Of a DNA stretch of 6,571 nucleotides, positions 1 through 5,554 are shown in pieces. Under the pieces are notes generated by a model. The model was not told where the DNA came from. It saw nothing but the letters and a program-made list of their open reading frames with translations, and ran no database searches. The position numbers were made by a program, and so were the translations under genes. Numbering within the stretch: the stretch's first letter is position 1; each line of letters begins with the position of its first letter. Source of the stretch: Actinomycetales bacterium (GTDB lineage Bacteria > Actinomycetota > Actinomycetes > Actinomycetales > BWSM-131); assembly GCA_030149025.1 (NCBI GenBank), contig JASBSH010000230.1, positions 1 through 6,571 of the forward strand. Reading direction: 5' to 3'.

Positions 1-90
1 GAGCACGCTGGACAAGGACCGGGTCCGGTTCTCCTGGGGCTCACCGGTCAGCACGTCGGCGACGAGCTCCGGGTCATCGTCTTGGGACAC
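1..90 (-). CDS. Start of an unrecognised protein, cut by the window edge
   Basis: On the minus strand a GTG at 90-88 opens a frame that stays open to the window edge (30 codons, starting MSQDDDPELVADVLTGEP). About 27 of the 30 third codon positions are G or C, which fits real coding sequence in this genome. The visible N-terminus is acidic and then polar, with no signal peptide or membrane segment. I do not recognise the family. No clear Shine-Dalgarno sequence precedes the GTG; instead a perfect 12-bp hairpin sits six bases upstream. The frame remains open further upstream but offers no better start codon. It lies co-directionally downstream of the ScyD-like gene, separated by 118 bases, so it could be read from that transcript or from its own promoter. 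The call rests only on codon bias and an open frame. Confidence 0.35.
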   Translation of the reverse strand, partial: MSQDDDPELVADVLTGEPQENRTRSLSSVL

Positions 91-208
91 AGCACCGCGC
101 CCGGTCCCTGTGAAGGGACCGGGCGCCGTGCCGAACCATCCCGCTACGTCATCGCATGTGCGGGGTGGGGCGGGCATTCCCGCTGACGCAAAACGAGACT
201 CGAAGCGA
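91..208. other. Intergenic gap between the ScyD-like gene and the left-edge gene
   Basis: This 118-base gap holds the 12-bp hairpin at 97-126. A smaller stem-loop lies about 25 bases past the ScyD-like stop, with arms GCGGG at 170-174 and CCCGC at 179-183 around a 4-nt loop. I see no convincing promoter for the leftmost gene. Confidence 0.5.
97..126. terminator. Perfect 12-bp GC-rich stem-loop
   Basis: Arms 97-108 (gcgcccggtccc) and 115-126 (gggaccgggcgc) are perfect inverted copies around a 6-nt loop. The structure lies between the stop of the ScyD-like gene (209) and the GTG of the left-edge gene (90), all read leftward. It has no T-run, but actinobacterial terminators often lack one. It could end the ScyD-like transcript, or form a 5' leader hairpin close to the next gene's start codon. 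Confidence 0.5.
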
Positions 209-1414
209 TCAGGCGATCCGCACCAGCTTCGCAGCGAACAGGTGCATGTCCGACACGTACACGTGGCCGCGCTTGGTGACCACCGCCGAGCCGGGGATCG
301 TCAGCGACGTGGAGCCGACCACCACCTTCTTCTGCCCGTTCTTGGTCACCTTGGTCACCCGACCCTGCCCCTCGACGCCGGACGGGTCACCCGACGACAG
401 GGCGCCCTCGACGGGCCAGATGCCTTTGACGCTCAGCTCGGTGACGTACAGGTTGCCCCACTTGTCGGTGGTGACGTCGTTGATGCCGCTGAACCCGGTG
501 ACGACCTTCTTCCCCGGGTTCACCGGGTTGTCCGGCGAGCCGTTGCAGCCGGCGTTCTTGGCGTTGGGGTCGACCCGCCACACGCCCGAGGAGTGCAACG
601 GGAACGGGAAGCCGATGAGCTCGCTGACGTAGGCCTTGCCGTCGTTGCCCAGCACCACCCCGGTCGGCACGGTCTCGGCCGGGATCTTCGGCGGCAGCGG
701 GCCCGTCTCCTTCAGCACCTCTGGCGGCACCTGGTCCGTGCCGACCACCTGGTCGGGGAAGCAGGCCACGGTGACTGCTCGGTCGTTCGGCCAGATCCGC
801 AGCAGGTCGTTGCCACCGGCGTCCGCGACCAGAACGCTGCCATCCCGCAACGGTTCGAGGTCATAGGGGTTCGAGTTCCCCGGATCGTTTTCCAGGTCGT
901 ACGGGTCGGGGGACTTCGTCGTCTGGAACTGCCCGATGTCCAGCACGCGCTTGGTCTTGCCGTCCTTGTCGATCCGCCAGATCGTCGAGCTCTCGGTTCC
1001 GGGAGGTGGTGGGGCTCCTCCTTCCTCCGGACCGCCGCTCAGTCCGTAGATCACCCACGTGTCGCCGGTGGCGCTCTGGGCGGCATTGGCGGAACCGGGA
1101 GGCAGCGTCGCGATCGTCCTCAGACGCCCACGGTTCCGGCTGGCCTCGGTGAACTCCATCACCTTGACCTTGGGACCGCTGCTGTCGGCGAAGACGATCC
1201 TTCCGCCCCTGCCGATGTCCAGGTTCTTGACGACCCCGATGTCCAAGGGCAGCCGCTGCAGCGTGTCAGGGGCCGAGTCCTGCTTGCCGTCGGCGTTCGC
1301 CGCCGAGGCGCTCAGGACAAGACCGGCAGCCGTCGCCGGTACGCAGGCGCCCGCGATGAACACGCGCAGCGGCCGGCGCGGATCTCTGCGCCGGGTCCGG
1401 GTGGTAGTGGTCAT
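209..1414 (-). CDS. Secreted ScyD/ScyE family beta-propeller protein
   Basis: This 401-residue protein has an N-terminus typical of export: an arginine-rich n-region (residues 5-17), a hydrophobic stretch (about 18-38) and an Ala-Asn-Ala site near residues 39-41 suitable for signal peptidase. The mature part shows recurring short blocks of NHL/SMP-30-like propellers: a hydrophobic strand ending in Gly-Asn-Asp/Asn-x-Leu-hydrophobic, as in SVLVADAGGNDLLRI (193-207), GKAYVSELIGFPF (259-271), WGNLYVTELSVKGIW (319-333) and GHVYVSDMHLF (383-393). ScyD/ScyE-like proteins are named after scytonemin-cluster proteins, but most actinobacterial members stand alone with unknown ligands, and no scytonemin genes are visible here. 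Cys218 and Cys290 could form a disulfide outside the cell. The start is well supported by GAAGGAGGG at 1418-1426. An enzymatic role is not shown; binding or a structural role is equally possible. Confidence 0.85.
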   Translation of the reverse strand: MTTTTRTRRRDPRRPLRVFIAGACVPATAAGLVLSASAANADGKQDSAPDTLQRLPLDIGVVKNLDIGRGGRIVFADSSGPKVKVMEFTEASRNRGRLRTIATLPPGSANAAQSATGDTWVIYGLSGGPEEGGAPPPPGTESSTIWRIDKDGKTKRVLDIGQFQTTKSPDPYDLENDPGNSNPYDLEPLRDGSVLVADAGGNDLLRIWPNDRAVTVACFPDQVVGTDQVPPEVLKETGPLPPKIPAETVPTGVVLGNDGKAYVSELIGFPFPLHSSGVWRVDPNAKNAGCNGSPDNPVNPGKKVVTGFSGINDVTTDKWGNLYVTELSVKGIWPVEGALSSGDPSGVEGQGRVTKVTKNGQKKVVVGSTSLTIPGSAVVTKRGHVYVSDMHLFAAKLVRIA

Positions 1415-1417
1415 GCG

Positions 1418-1426
1418 CCCTCCTTC
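1418..1426 (-). promoter_or_regulatory. Strong ribosome-binding site of the ScyD-like gene
   Basis: The minus strand reads GAAGGAGGG three bases before the ATG at 1414-1412, a near-perfect Shine-Dalgarno sequence. It fixes this start. Confidence 0.8.
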
Positions 1427-1586
1427 GGCTCGGGCTCGCCCCGTCGGGCGAACCCGCGCAACGATTCCGCTCCGCCGTCACCGCCGCCAGACCCTGAGGG
1501 ACTAGACACCCACGCCCGATACACCCGTTTGATGCGCGTGCCGGGCCATATCCCGCGACAGTGCATGACGTCGTCCCGTCCCTGCG

Positions 1587-1637
1587 TTGCTCACGAGACC
1601 GGTTTGCTCACGAGACCGGTTTGCTCACGAGACCGGG
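1587..1637. repeat. 17-nt tandem repeat, three copies
   Basis: The unit ttgctcacgagaccggt occurs at 1587-1603 and 1604-1620, and at 1621-1637 with a single change at the last base. The copies are head to tail without spacers. An inverted partial copy, gtgagcaaac, lies at 1703-1712, so each unit can pair with it. Confidence 0.9.
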
Positions 1638-1712
1638 CGTTGACTGCCACGGTGGCGGTCCGGGCCGCGGGAATCGCCACCTACGCAGGCAACGCCCGAT
1701 CGGTGAGCAAAC
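1619..1712. repeat. 94-nt imperfect inverted repeat (long hairpin)
   Basis: GTTTGCTCAC (1619-1628) pairs with GTGAGCAAAC (1703-1712). After a small internal loop, CGGGCGTT (1634-1641) pairs with AACGCCCG (1691-1698). Further in, CTGC (1644-1647) pairs with GCAG (1685-1688), and GGTGGCG (1651-1657) pairs with CGCCACC (1675-1681). About 30 base pairs stack on one axis with short internal loops. The outer arm uses the last copies of the 17-nt tandem repeat. It lies in the 5' region of the ScyD-like gene and beyond the ino1 terminator-like hairpin. It could be an untranslated-leader structure, a small RNA or an intergenic repeat element. Confidence 0.7.
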
Positions 1713-1759
1713 ACCCGATGCAAAACCCGGATCCGGACGACGACACGCACGTTCACGGG

Positions 1760-1795
1760 CGAAGGCCCGGTCCGCCTGTGCGAACCGGGCCTTCG
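1760..1795. terminator. Probable terminator downstream of ino1
   Basis: Arms 1760-1771 (cgaaggcccggt) and 1784-1795 (accgggccttcg) are perfect 12-bp inverted repeats around a 12-nt loop. It lies about 110 bases past the ino1 stop on the minus strand. There is no long T-run. Strong GC stems of this kind act as terminators in actinobacteria, and the symmetry would allow action in both directions. Confidence 0.7.
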
Positions 1796-1907
1796 TCATG
1801 CGGCTCAGATGCCGCGCGGCCTGCAGAATTGCAAGATCACGCAACCTTCAGGGGTGGTCAGCGCTCAGACGTGATGGAGCGCTTCCTCCCTCGCTGGCGC
1901 TCGGTCG

Positions 1908-2987
1908 TCAGCGCTCGACCTCGCCACGGATGAACTGCTCGACCTTCTCCTTGGCGATGTCGTCGGCGTACTGCTCGGGCGGCGACTTCATGAAGTAGGA
2001 GGACGCCGACAGGATCGGCCCGCCGATGCCGCGGTCGAGGGCGATCTTCGCGCAGCGGATGGCGTCGATGATCACGCCCGCGGAGTTCGGGGAGTCCCAG
2101 ACCTCGAGCTTGTACTCCAGGTTCAGCGGCACGTCACCGAACGCGCGGCCCTCCAGACGGACGTACGCCCACTTGCGGTCGTCGAGCCACTCGACGTAGT
2201 CGCTGGGGCCGATGTGCACGTTGCGCTTGCCCATGTCGTGCTTGACGTTGCTCGTCACGGCCTGGGTCTTGGAGATCTTCTTGGACTCGAGGCGGTCACG
2301 CTCGAGCATGTTCTTGAAGTCCATGTTGCCGCCGACGTTCAGCTGGAACGTGCGGTCCAGGATGACGCCGCGGTCCTCGAACAGCTTCGCCAGCACACGG
2401 TGGGTGATCGTCGCGCCGACCTGGCTCTTGATGTCGTCACCGACGATCGGCACACCGGCCTCGGTGAACTTGTCGGCCCACTCCTTGGTGCCGGCGATGA
2501 ACACGGGCAGGGCGTTGACGAAGCCCACGCCGGCGTCGATGGCGCACTGGGCGTAGAACTTCGCGGCCTCCTCCGAGCCCACCGGCAGGTAGCAGACCAG
2601 GACGTCGGCCCTGGTCTCCTTCAGCACGGCGACCACGTCGACCGGCGCGACGTCGGACTCCTCGATCGTCTCGAGGTAGTACTTGCCCAGCCCGTCGAGC
2701 GTGTGGCCACGCTGCACCGGGACGCCGAGCGGCGGCACGTCGCAGATCTTGATGGTGTTGTTCTCGCTGGCGGTGATTGCCTCGGAGAGGTCGAAGCCGA
2801 CCTTCTTGGCGTCCACGTCGAACGCGGCGACGAACTCGACGTCCCGCACGTGGTAGTCACCGAACTGAACGTGCATCAGTCCGGGGACGGCGCTCGACGG
2901 GTCGGCGTCGGCGTAGTAGTGCACGCCCTGCACGAGGGACGCGGCACAGTTGCCGACGCCCACGATGGCGACGCGGACGGATGCCAT
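1908..2987 (-). CDS. ino1: Inositol-3-phosphate synthase
   Basis: This NAD-dependent cytoplasmic enzyme converts glucose 6-phosphate to 1D-myo-inositol 3-phosphate, the first step towards phosphatidylinositol and its mannosides and, in most actinobacteria, mycothiol. At 359 residues it matches the short bacterial form (mycobacterial enzyme about 367). The Rossmann nucleotide-binding motif VGVGNCAAS is at residues 9-17. Other conserved blocks are GDDIKSQVGAT (183-193), NVGGNMDFKNM (217-227) with the following lysine-rich LESKKISKTQAV (233-244), and LEYKLEVWDSPNSAGV (290-305), which together build the catalytic and tetramer regions. The ATG has an ideal AAGGAG (2995-3000) seven bases upstream, inside the end of padR, and overlaps the padR stop by one base, so the genes are almost certainly co-transcribed and translationally coupled. 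No motif is missing or broken. Confidence 0.96.
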   Translation of the reverse strand: MASVRVAIVGVGNCAASLVQGVHYYADADPSSAVPGLMHVQFGDYHVRDVEFVAAFDVDAKKVGFDLSEAITASENNTIKICDVPPLGVPVQRGHTLDGLGKYYLETIEESDVAPVDVVAVLKETRADVLVCYLPVGSEEAAKFYAQCAIDAGVGFVNALPVFIAGTKEWADKFTEAGVPIVGDDIKSQVGATITHRVLAKLFEDRGVILDRTFQLNVGGNMDFKNMLERDRLESKKISKTQAVTSNVKHDMGKRNVHIGPSDYVEWLDDRKWAYVRLEGRAFGDVPLNLEYKLEVWDSPNSAGVIIDAIRCAKIALDRGIGGPILSASSYFMKSPPEQYADDIAKEKVEQFIRGEVER

Positions 2988-3613
2988 CAGCTATCTCCTT
3001 CTCGGGTTGACTCACTCGGTCGGGTCCTGCGTGAACCGCTTCTCGGTTCGTCGGCGCGGCGGCGCTCGCTGTCGATCAGGTCGTCCAGCCAGCGGACCTC
3101 GCGCTCCATCGACTCCTCGGCGTGCCGCTGCAGCTCCAGCGTGTAGCGGTCGCGGCGCTCGCGGGTGCGGTGGGCCGCCTCATGCGCCTTCTCCAGCCGC
3201 TCCTGCATACGCGTTCGACGACCCTCGAGGATCTTCAGCCGCGTCTGCGCGTCGGTGCGGGAGAAGAAGGCGAAGTGGACGTCGAACTGCTCGTCTTCCC
3301 AGGCGGCGGAGCCTGATCCGGCGAGCAGGGAGGCGAAGCGTTCCTTGCCCTCGGCCGTGAGCTGGTACACGATCCGCCCCCGCCTGCCGGACAGCGCATG
3401 GGCAGGTCGTTCCTTGGCACGTTCGCCGTCCGACTCCCGGATCCACCCCTTCTCGAGCAGCATCTTGAGGCAGGGGTAGAGGGTGCCGTAGGAGAACGCC
3501 CGGAACGAGCCGAGCATGGCGTTGAGCCGCTTGCGCAGCTCATAACCGTGCATCGGGCTGTCCTGGAGCAGCCCGAGGACGGCGAGCTCGAGCACGTCAC
3601 CACGACGGGCCAT
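2987..3613 (-). CDS. PadR family transcriptional regulator next to ino1
   Basis: This 208-residue cytoplasmic protein opens with a PadR winged helix-turn-helix: LELAVLGLLQDSPMHGYELRKRL (8-30), then the recognition region with SYGTLYPCLKMLLEKGWI (41-58), and a wing ending in RIVYQLTAEGKERF (80-93). The MHGYEL and GTLYP.L..LE.GWI signatures are diagnostic. Residues about 115-185 are charged and predicted helical (LKILEGRRTRMQERLEKAHEAAH onward), matching the C-terminal dimerisation coiled coil of long PadR proteins. The last 25 residues are Arg/Ser/Glu-rich and probably disordered. The start has GAGGAG at 3621-3626, seven bases upstream. It is the first gene of a two-gene operon with ino1, as I recall for mycobacterial Rv0047c-Rv0046c. 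PadR proteins are usually repressors that bind near their own promoters; the palindromes at 3680-3710 are candidate sites. The effector is unknown. Confidence 0.93.
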   Translation of the reverse strand: MARRGDVLELAVLGLLQDSPMHGYELRKRLNAMLGSFRAFSYGTLYPCLKMLLEKGWIRESDGERAKERPAHALSGRRGRIVYQLTAEGKERFASLLAGSGSAAWEDEQFDVHFAFFSRTDAQTRLKILEGRRTRMQERLEKAHEAAHRTRERRDRYTLELQRHAEESMEREVRWLDDLIDSERRRADEPRSGSRRTRPSESTREGDS

Positions 3614-3679
3614 CGCTCAACTCCTCGGATTCCGTGCCGCTCTTCGCCGCTGACTACCGGTCACGGGCGCGGCCCGATG

Positions 3680-3710
3680 TATCGAACCGATAGGTCGGAA
3701 ACATACGACC
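3680..3710. promoter_or_regulatory. Candidate PadR operator: two adjacent palindromes upstream of padR
   Basis: TATCG-aac-CGATA at 3680-3692 is a perfect 5+5 palindrome. Directly beside it, GGTCG at 3693-3697 and CGACC at 3706-3710 form a second dyad with an 8-nt spacer. They lie 67-97 bases before the padR start and overlap or follow the predicted -10 element, a usual place for an autorepressor site. Assignment to PadR is inferred from position. Confidence 0.45.
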
Positions 3711-3729
3711 GCGGTGTACCACCGCGCAA
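3700..3729 (-). promoter_or_regulatory. Candidate promoter of the padR-ino1 operon
   Basis: On the minus strand TTGCGC (3729-3724) and TATGTT (3705-3700) are separated by 18 bases. The -10 has the TAnnnT pattern, while the -35 keeps only TTG. This would start transcription around 3690-3694, inside the palindromes, leaving a leader of roughly 80 bases. It is a consensus-style guess. Confidence 0.3.
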
Positions 3730-3748
3730 ATCGTCTTTACCCACGCTG

Positions 3749-3779
3749 CGGCGCACCACGCTCCCGCGGCGCACCACGC
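3749..3779. repeat. 13-nt direct repeat with 18-nt period
   Basis: CGGCGCACCACGC occurs at 3749-3761 and again at 3767-3779, separated by five bases (tcccg). It lies just upstream of the candidate padR promoter and could be a regulator site or simple slippage. Confidence 0.75.
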
Positions 3780-3783
3780 CGAT

Positions 3784-3869
3784 CTCTGGTGGGTTCGCGG
3801 TGCACGCCGCGATCTCTGGTGGGTTTCCGGGGTCTCGATCCGCTTCGACACCACGAGAACCCACCAGAG
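3784..3869. repeat. CTCTGGTGGGTT element: two direct copies and one inverted copy
   Basis: CTCTGGTGGGTT is found at 3784-3795 and 3814-3825, and its exact complement AACCCACCAGAG at 3858-3869. The preceding bases match between the two direct copies as well (gat before each). The second copy and the inverted copy form a 12-bp stem, extendable by about four more pairs including one G-U, around a 32-nt loop. The structure begins 17 bases past the flotillin stop, so it may terminate that operon. It also resembles the dispersed palindromic intergenic elements seen in some actinobacteria. Confidence 0.7.
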
Positions 3870-3885
3870 GTCGGCGAGCGGAGGG

Positions 3886-5463
3886 TTACGAGCCGTCGAT
3901 CGTCGCCGGCTCGTGGCCAGCGCCGCGGCCCGACGCCGACCCACTCGACGCCGCTCCACTCGACGCCGACCCACTCGACGCCGACCCACTCGACTGAGCG
4001 AACCGCTGCAGCAGCCCCTCGATGTCGACGCCGGTGGTGTTCTTGAGCAGCTCCATCGTCTGGACTAGGTTGTTGGTGACCTGCTTCGGCATGGCGCCGG
4101 CACCGTCGGTGGACACGACGGTCAGCTTGTCGATGGCCGCCATCGGCGCGGCGACCTCCTTGGCGACCTTCGGCAGCACCTCGACGAGCATCTGCAGGAC
4201 GGCAGCCTCGTTGTACCGCGCGAACGCGGCCGCCCGCTGGTTCATCGCCTCGGCCTCGGCCTGACCGGTCGCCAGGATCGCGCTCGCCTGCGCCTCACCC
4301 TCTGCGCGAAGCGCGTCGGCCTCTGCGACACGGCGTGCCTTCTCGGCCTCACCGCGCTTCAGACCCTCGATCGCCTCCGCCTCGGCGAGCGCCGACCGCC
4401 GAGACTTCTCGGCCTCACCGGTGAGCCGGGCCTCCTCGGCCTTCGCCTGCGCAGCCGCGATGGATGCCTGGCGACGCGCGTCGGCCTCGAAGACCTCGGC
4501 GTTCCGGCGACCCTCGGCCTCCTGCTCGACGCGGTACCGCTCGGCGTCCGCGGGCTTGCGGACCTCCGTGTCCAGCTGACGCTCCTTCAACGCCGCCTGC
4601 CGCACGGCGACCTTCTCCTGCTCGGTCAGGATGGCCTGGTCCCGGTCGGCCTGGGCGAGCGGACCGGACGCCGCGGCGTGCGCCGATGCCGCGTCCGTCT
4701 CGGACTTGATCTCCGCCTGCCGCAGCGCCAGCTGCCGCTGCGCGACAGCGATCTCCTCCTCCGCCTTGATCCGCGCCTGCTCCGCAGCCCGACGGGCCTC
4801 CGCCTCGGCGATCGCGGCGGTCTGCCCGACGCGAGCGGCCTCCGGCCGGCCGAGGTCGGAAAGGTAGCTGCCGTCGTCCGTGATGTCCTGGATCTGGAAG
4901 GTGTCCAGCACCAGGCCCTGCCCGGTCAGCGAGGTCTCGGACTCGTCCGCCACGCGTTGGGCGAACGCCGCGCGGTCGCGGATGATCTGCTCCACCGTGA
5001 GGCCGCCGACGATCGAGCGCAGCGAGCCGGCCAGCGTCTCCTGGGTGAACGTCTCGATCTCGTCCTGCTGGCTGAGGAAGCGCTGGGCGGCCGCACGGAT
5101 CGAGTCCTCGTTGCCGCCGACCTTGACGATCGCGACGCCGTCGAGGTTCAGCTTCACGCCCTGCCCGGACACCGCGCCGCGGATCTGCACCATGATCCGG
5201 CGACTGGACAGGTCCATCACGTGCAGCTTCTGCACGAACGGCACCACGAACACGCCGCCGCCCATGACGACCTTCTGCCCGGACAGGTCGGTGGAGACCT
5301 GACCGGTCTCGATGTTGCGCACCGCCTTGCCCTTGCGGCCGGTGACGATGAACGCCTCGTTCGGCCCCGCGACCTTGTACCGCTGGGTGATCACCGCCGC
5401 GATCAGCACGATCAGGACGACGATCCCCACGACGGCGAGCAGGGATGGTGAGATCAGGTCCAC
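3886..5463 (-). CDS. Flotillin-like SPFH/band-7 membrane protein
   Basis: Flotillins oligomerise at the inner face of the membrane and organise lipid microdomains. In this 525-residue protein a hydrophobic anchor spans about residues 6-26 (SPSLLAVVGIVVLIVLIAAVI). The SPFH/band-7 domain follows at about 30-200, including RYKVAGPNEAFIVTGRKG, GGGVFVVPFVQKLHVMDL and IIRDRAAFAQRV. A long Ala/Glu/Arg/Gln-rich coiled coil runs from about 205 to 410, with the flotillin block KPADAERYRVEQEAEG at 303-318. The conserved C-terminal part lies at about 410-490. Residues 491-510 form an SSGSA-type low-complexity tail. The start is GTG (5463-5461) with GAGGG at 5471-5475, seven bases upstream; the anchor begins immediately, arguing against a later start. 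The NfeD-like gene lies 91 bases upstream on the same strand, the classic flotillin partner arrangement (as in Bacillus yuaF-floT). Confidence 0.93.
   Translation of the reverse strand: MDLISPSLLAVVGIVVLIVLIAAVITQRYKVAGPNEAFIVTGRKGKAVRNIETGQVSTDLSGQKVVMGGGVFVVPFVQKLHVMDLSSRRIMVQIRGAVSGQGVKLNLDGVAIVKVGGNEDSIRAAAQRFLSQQDEIETFTQETLAGSLRSIVGGLTVEQIIRDRAAFAQRVADESETSLTGQGLVLDTFQIQDITDDGSYLSDLGRPEAARVGQTAAIAEAEARRAAEQARIKAEEEIAVAQRQLALRQAEIKSETDAASAHAAASGPLAQADRDQAILTEQEKVAVRQAALKERQLDTEVRKPADAERYRVEQEAEGRRNAEVFEADARRQASIAAAQAKAEEARLTGEAEKSRRSALAEAEAIEGLKRGEAEKARRVAEADALRAEGEAQASAILATGQAEAEAMNQRAAAFARYNEAAVLQMLVEVLPKVAKEVAAPMAAIDKLTVVSTDGAGAMPKQVTNNLVQTMELLKNTTGVDIEGLLQRFAQSSGSASSGSASSGAASSGSASGRGAGHEPATIDGS
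3932..3991 (-). repeat. 15-nt tandem repeat coding the flotillin tail
   Basis: Four head-to-tail copies of gacgccgacccactc (one with two changes, at 3947-3961) code SSGSA-type pentapeptides at residues 491-510 of the flotillin. The length is a multiple of three, so copy-number change would keep the frame. Confidence 0.9.
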
Positions 5464-5470
5464 TTCGTTT

Positions 5471-5475
5471 CCCTC
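5471..5475 (-). promoter_or_regulatory. Ribosome-binding site supporting the GTG start of flotillin
   Basis: GAGGG on the minus strand sits seven bases before GTG at 5463-5461. It supports this non-ATG start. Confidence 0.6.
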
Positions 5476-5554
5476 GAGTTCCTATGACATGGACGGCGAC
5501 ACGCAGGTTTCGTGGTCGGGTTCGGCTTGCTCTTCGGTCAGGACGGGTCGCTGC

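Larger units (their letters stand above)
1415..1907. other. Long gene-free region between ino1 and the ScyD-like gene
   Basis: About 490 bases without a believable gene; the open frames here are arginine-rich and resemble no protein. In order from the ScyD-like start, the stretch contains its ribosome-binding site, then about 150 bases where its promoter should lie (I see no convincing -35/-10 pair), the 17-nt triple tandem repeat (1587-1637), the 94-nt imperfect hairpin (1619-1712), a perfect 10-bp palindrome CCGGATCCGG (1727-1736), and the terminator-like stem-loop at 1760-1795. Just past the ino1 stop, GAGCGC at 1877-1882 can pair with GCGCTC at 1897-1902 or at 1861-1866. Confidence 0.6.
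3614..3885. other. Intergenic region between flotillin and padR
   Basis: This 272-base gap combines the padR promoter and operator side (3614-3730) with a repeat-rich half (3745-3870). The latter has an 18-nt-period direct repeat (3749-3779) and a two-direct, one-inverted set of a 12-nt motif (3784-3869). I see no gene; the rightward and leftward frames here are low-quality shadows. Confidence 0.6.

Noticed and set aside
1587..1712. A CRISPR-like array
   Set aside because: The 17-nt units are contiguous without spacers and there are only three; no cas genes are nearby.
1608..1844. A 78-codon minus-strand frame between ino1 and the ScyD-like gene
   Set aside because: It runs through the tandem repeat, the hairpins and the terminator-like stem, and its Arg/Pro-rich translation resembles no protein.
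110..1933. A 607-codon open frame on the plus strand
   Set aside because: It is the antisense shadow of the ScyD-like gene and the following gap. Its translation is Arg/Gly/Pro/Val-rich without domain motifs, and the minus-strand gene has a signal peptide and strong ribosome-binding site.
2214..3146. A 310-codon plus-strand frame opposite ino1
   Set aside because: It is antisense to a clearly conserved ino1; long shadow frames are expected in high-GC coding DNA.
4678..5451. A 257-codon plus-strand frame opposite flotillin
   Set aside because: It is an Arg/Leu/Asp/His-rich antisense shadow of the flotillin gene with no recognisable motif.
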